Positions 61,828-64,000 of a stretch of DNA of 64,000 nucleotides are shown piece by piece; the first letter of the stretch is position 1; every line of letters begins with the position of its first letter. Below the pieces are notes generated by a model. It saw only the letters and a list, made by a program, of their open reading frames with translations, searched no databases and was not told the DNA's origin. Location of the stretch: positions 24,173,956 to 24,237,955 of the forward strand of contig CM049312.1 of NCBI GenBank assembly GCA_026874595.1, given 5' to 3'. The position numbers and the translations under genes are program-made. Origin of the DNA: Sipunculus nudus (taxonomy: Eukaryota > Annelida > Sipuncula > Golfingiida > Sipunculidae).

Positions 61828-61955
61828 AGGAAAGTCATCAAGAAGAGGGACAAATGCAGAGTACCTTATGCACGAATGATACTGGGAACAAGTGCCGAGA
61901 TAATGGATGCAAACACGGTTTAAAGAGTATCCCACAATAAGGCCCCCTCTCAAGA
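61828..61955 (+). repeat. dispersed repeat, copy of 52.1 kb
   Basis: ATCAGGAAAGTCATCAAG, CTTATGCACGAATGATACTGG and TATCCCACAATAAGGCCCCCT align in order with 52089-52215. The minus-strand 78-codon frame across it is not a gene. Confidence 0.65.
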
Positions 61956-63331
61956 TTTTTCTTGTGGTAACTGTATTTTTATGTTTCCTCCTATCAATCA
62001 TATTTTTTCAAGTTTTTACTGTTCTTTCTTTAAATTAATTTTCCCCCCGGGATATAGGAAACATATTTACCTTTTTTTCTCCTATGCCATGACAGCGAAT
62101 CCAGGTTCCATGAAGCTTGCTTATCTTTTGTGGTCTCATTTCTATATTATATTTTAAAAAACATGACCAAGTGACTCTAAAACAATAATCTGATCTACAT
62201 GTCACCCAACAAACCCAATTAAGATTGATCATGACAATTATCTGTTCAGGGTTCATTTGTTGGGAAATGCATGACTTACTTTATGTAAATTATAAACATG
62301 ATAATAACTGGAAAAAAAGATAATTAATTCTTCAGAGTATATGATATCAAGTAATAAATAAAAAAAAAAAGATAAAATATGAATACGTATTCATGTATTA
62401 TTCCTGCCAGACAAGACAGTTTTATTGAAGATACGTACGTAAACACTTTTGTCATGAACTGATAGTTCCCATTTTGAAAGATAACAAAGACGGTCACATA
62501 TGTGCCTGGTTGTTTCACTGTATCCATTATATTTCACTGAAGGAATTCTCCTGCCTTCCCGACCATGCTCATATTAAAGTTATGTTTGGTTAGTAGGGAG
62601 AAATACGCTGTCCGCCACTGTGTCTCTTGCGACTTCTCAAGGACATCAACATTGCAGACCTTTAATTAACCAGACTAAATGTATTCCTTAGTCCTGTAAA
62701 AGTACACACATCAGGTCATACAAAAAAAATAAATTGTTCCACGGATTCGCTGCTCCACTATTTCGTAGATTTATCATTTTTTATTGCAAGTGGTCCTTTG
62801 TAATGTTGCTAATGTGCTTTGGCCCATATTGTCTAAACAGAAATCTTAAAGGTTTGGAAAGTGGACTAAGAATTATGTTGATTATATTCACCAATACAAG
62901 ATCTGAAGCATTTTTTTTTCATTTTCTTGGCAAGCTCCCAAAATTCCACGTATTATGTCTTGATCGATAAAAAAATAAAATCGCCCATAGAATAATATAT
63001 CTGTTATGTGTTACCTGATGCATATTTGAATTTAGTTTGATAAAAATGGATCTTTTTAAACAAGTAAAGTAAGATTAAAGATGTCATTTATTTAATCATC
63101 TTTGATTTTTACACTTTTATCCTAAGATAAGTTTTGTTGGTCATAAAACATGAGCGAAAGTCATTTAAATGGGTATCGTCCTTCATCTGTTATTTCTCTA
63201 CAAATTTTGAACGCAATTATTCGCAGAGATAGTTACAAGAATGTGCCTTAGATAGGGCTCGAGGTAACATATGATATATCTTTGTTGAAGTTAACATCAT
63301 AACATATTTTATGTAAGCGCCCTGATTGATT

Positions 63332-63369
<38 letters not shown>

Positions 63370-64000
63370 TTAGCAAGCTGCCTAAAACACAATATACAGG
63401 GTGATTCGCGGTCGTTCAGTTCTCATTTACGAGTTGCTTCCGAAATATTGAAAGTATGACCCGTTTTCTTGAAAGTGTTTATTCATTTGAAAAAAAAATG
63501 TTAGATGAGGGATAAACCAGTCCTATTGACATTTTCAGTTTCTGGAATCCAACGAGGTACCTGATGAAAATACAGAATTTAGCACCAATAGGTTTTCCTA
63601 AATGTCCGGAGTCATGTTTTTTTTTTTAATCTCCAAACTGATTTTTGTCGTAGATACAATGTTATGGTGAAGGTTATTGAATCATATAGGTACAATGGGA
63701 GAAGGAAACAAGTTGCTGCTCATTTTCGTAAATTTAGATATAACACTTTTAGCTTTTCACTAAGCTTTCAGATTTATTCGTGCCTGTGTTAACGCTATAC
63801 TGTGTTTGGCTTCTACATGCGAGGGTTTCATATGCTTGATATTGGCGAAAGGGTTTTTAATGCGAATGTTACATAAGTGAACATTCGTTTATACTCTAAC
63901 CGCATTCGCATCTCATATACATCGAATATGCTTGTAGCAAGATAAAGAAATTGATTATGGTATGTATATTAACTTATCTCCGTGTGTTATCTATCAGTCA
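61956..64000. other. intergenic, nothing recognised
   Basis: AT-rich. (TA)n lies at 63332-63367. TACAGGGTGATTCGCGGTCG near 63398 resembles a DNA-transposon end, but no partner is visible. Confidence 0.45.

Overview
This is eukaryotic, intron-rich, AT-rich nuclear DNA with very low gene density. There are no prokaryotic operons, rRNA genes or CRISPR arrays. The genes that can be reconstructed have GT-AG introns, 5'-UTR introns and TATA boxes. The intergenic DNA is full of long (TA)n microsatellites, short tandem duplications and dispersed repeats ending in GGACGGAC-type tails. Repeats of that style are common in molluscs, and secreted single-domain C-type lectins expand strongly there. My best guess is a lophotrochozoan, probably a bivalve mollusc; this is an inference from style, not from a database match.

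Two genes are well supported. Both lie on the minus strand and are paralogues encoding small secreted C-type lectins. CTL-1 has coding exons at 1966-2161, 2511-2775 and 3156-3198, plus a probable non-coding first exon ending at 3776. CTL-2 has coding exons at 21677-21854, 22214-22469 and 23397-23442, plus a non-coding first exon ending at 24481. Both have the same plan: TATA box, tiny 5'-UTR exon, 5'-UTR intron ending exactly at the ATG, signal-peptide exon, CTLD-a exon, CTLD-b exon. Intron phases are shared, so they come from one duplication. In both, the 3' splice site and the start of exon 2 are duplicated upstream inside the intron.

Two further small spliced genes are predicted with lower confidence. 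One on the minus strand (34809-35485) would encode about 49-55 aa with a membrane segment. One on the plus strand (41726-42580) would encode 62 aa, with a CpG-rich region upstream. I do not recognise either family.

The rest is intergenic or intronic DNA dominated by repeats. It contains a decayed LINE endonuclease fragment (32.6-33.5 kb), three tRNA-like SINE heads, pogo/Tigger-like inverted-repeat ends (4.5 and 9.5 kb) and two related foldback elements (37.8 and 47.5 kb). It also contains a young and an old copy of a ~147-bp tandem array (49 and 12 kb), a ~162-bp repeat array with an inverted copy (14.4-16.0 kb), a ~40-bp minisatellite (36.3-36.7 kb), and many local 50-300 bp duplications. 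Most open frames over 60 codons here are chance products of AT repeats or repeat arrays.
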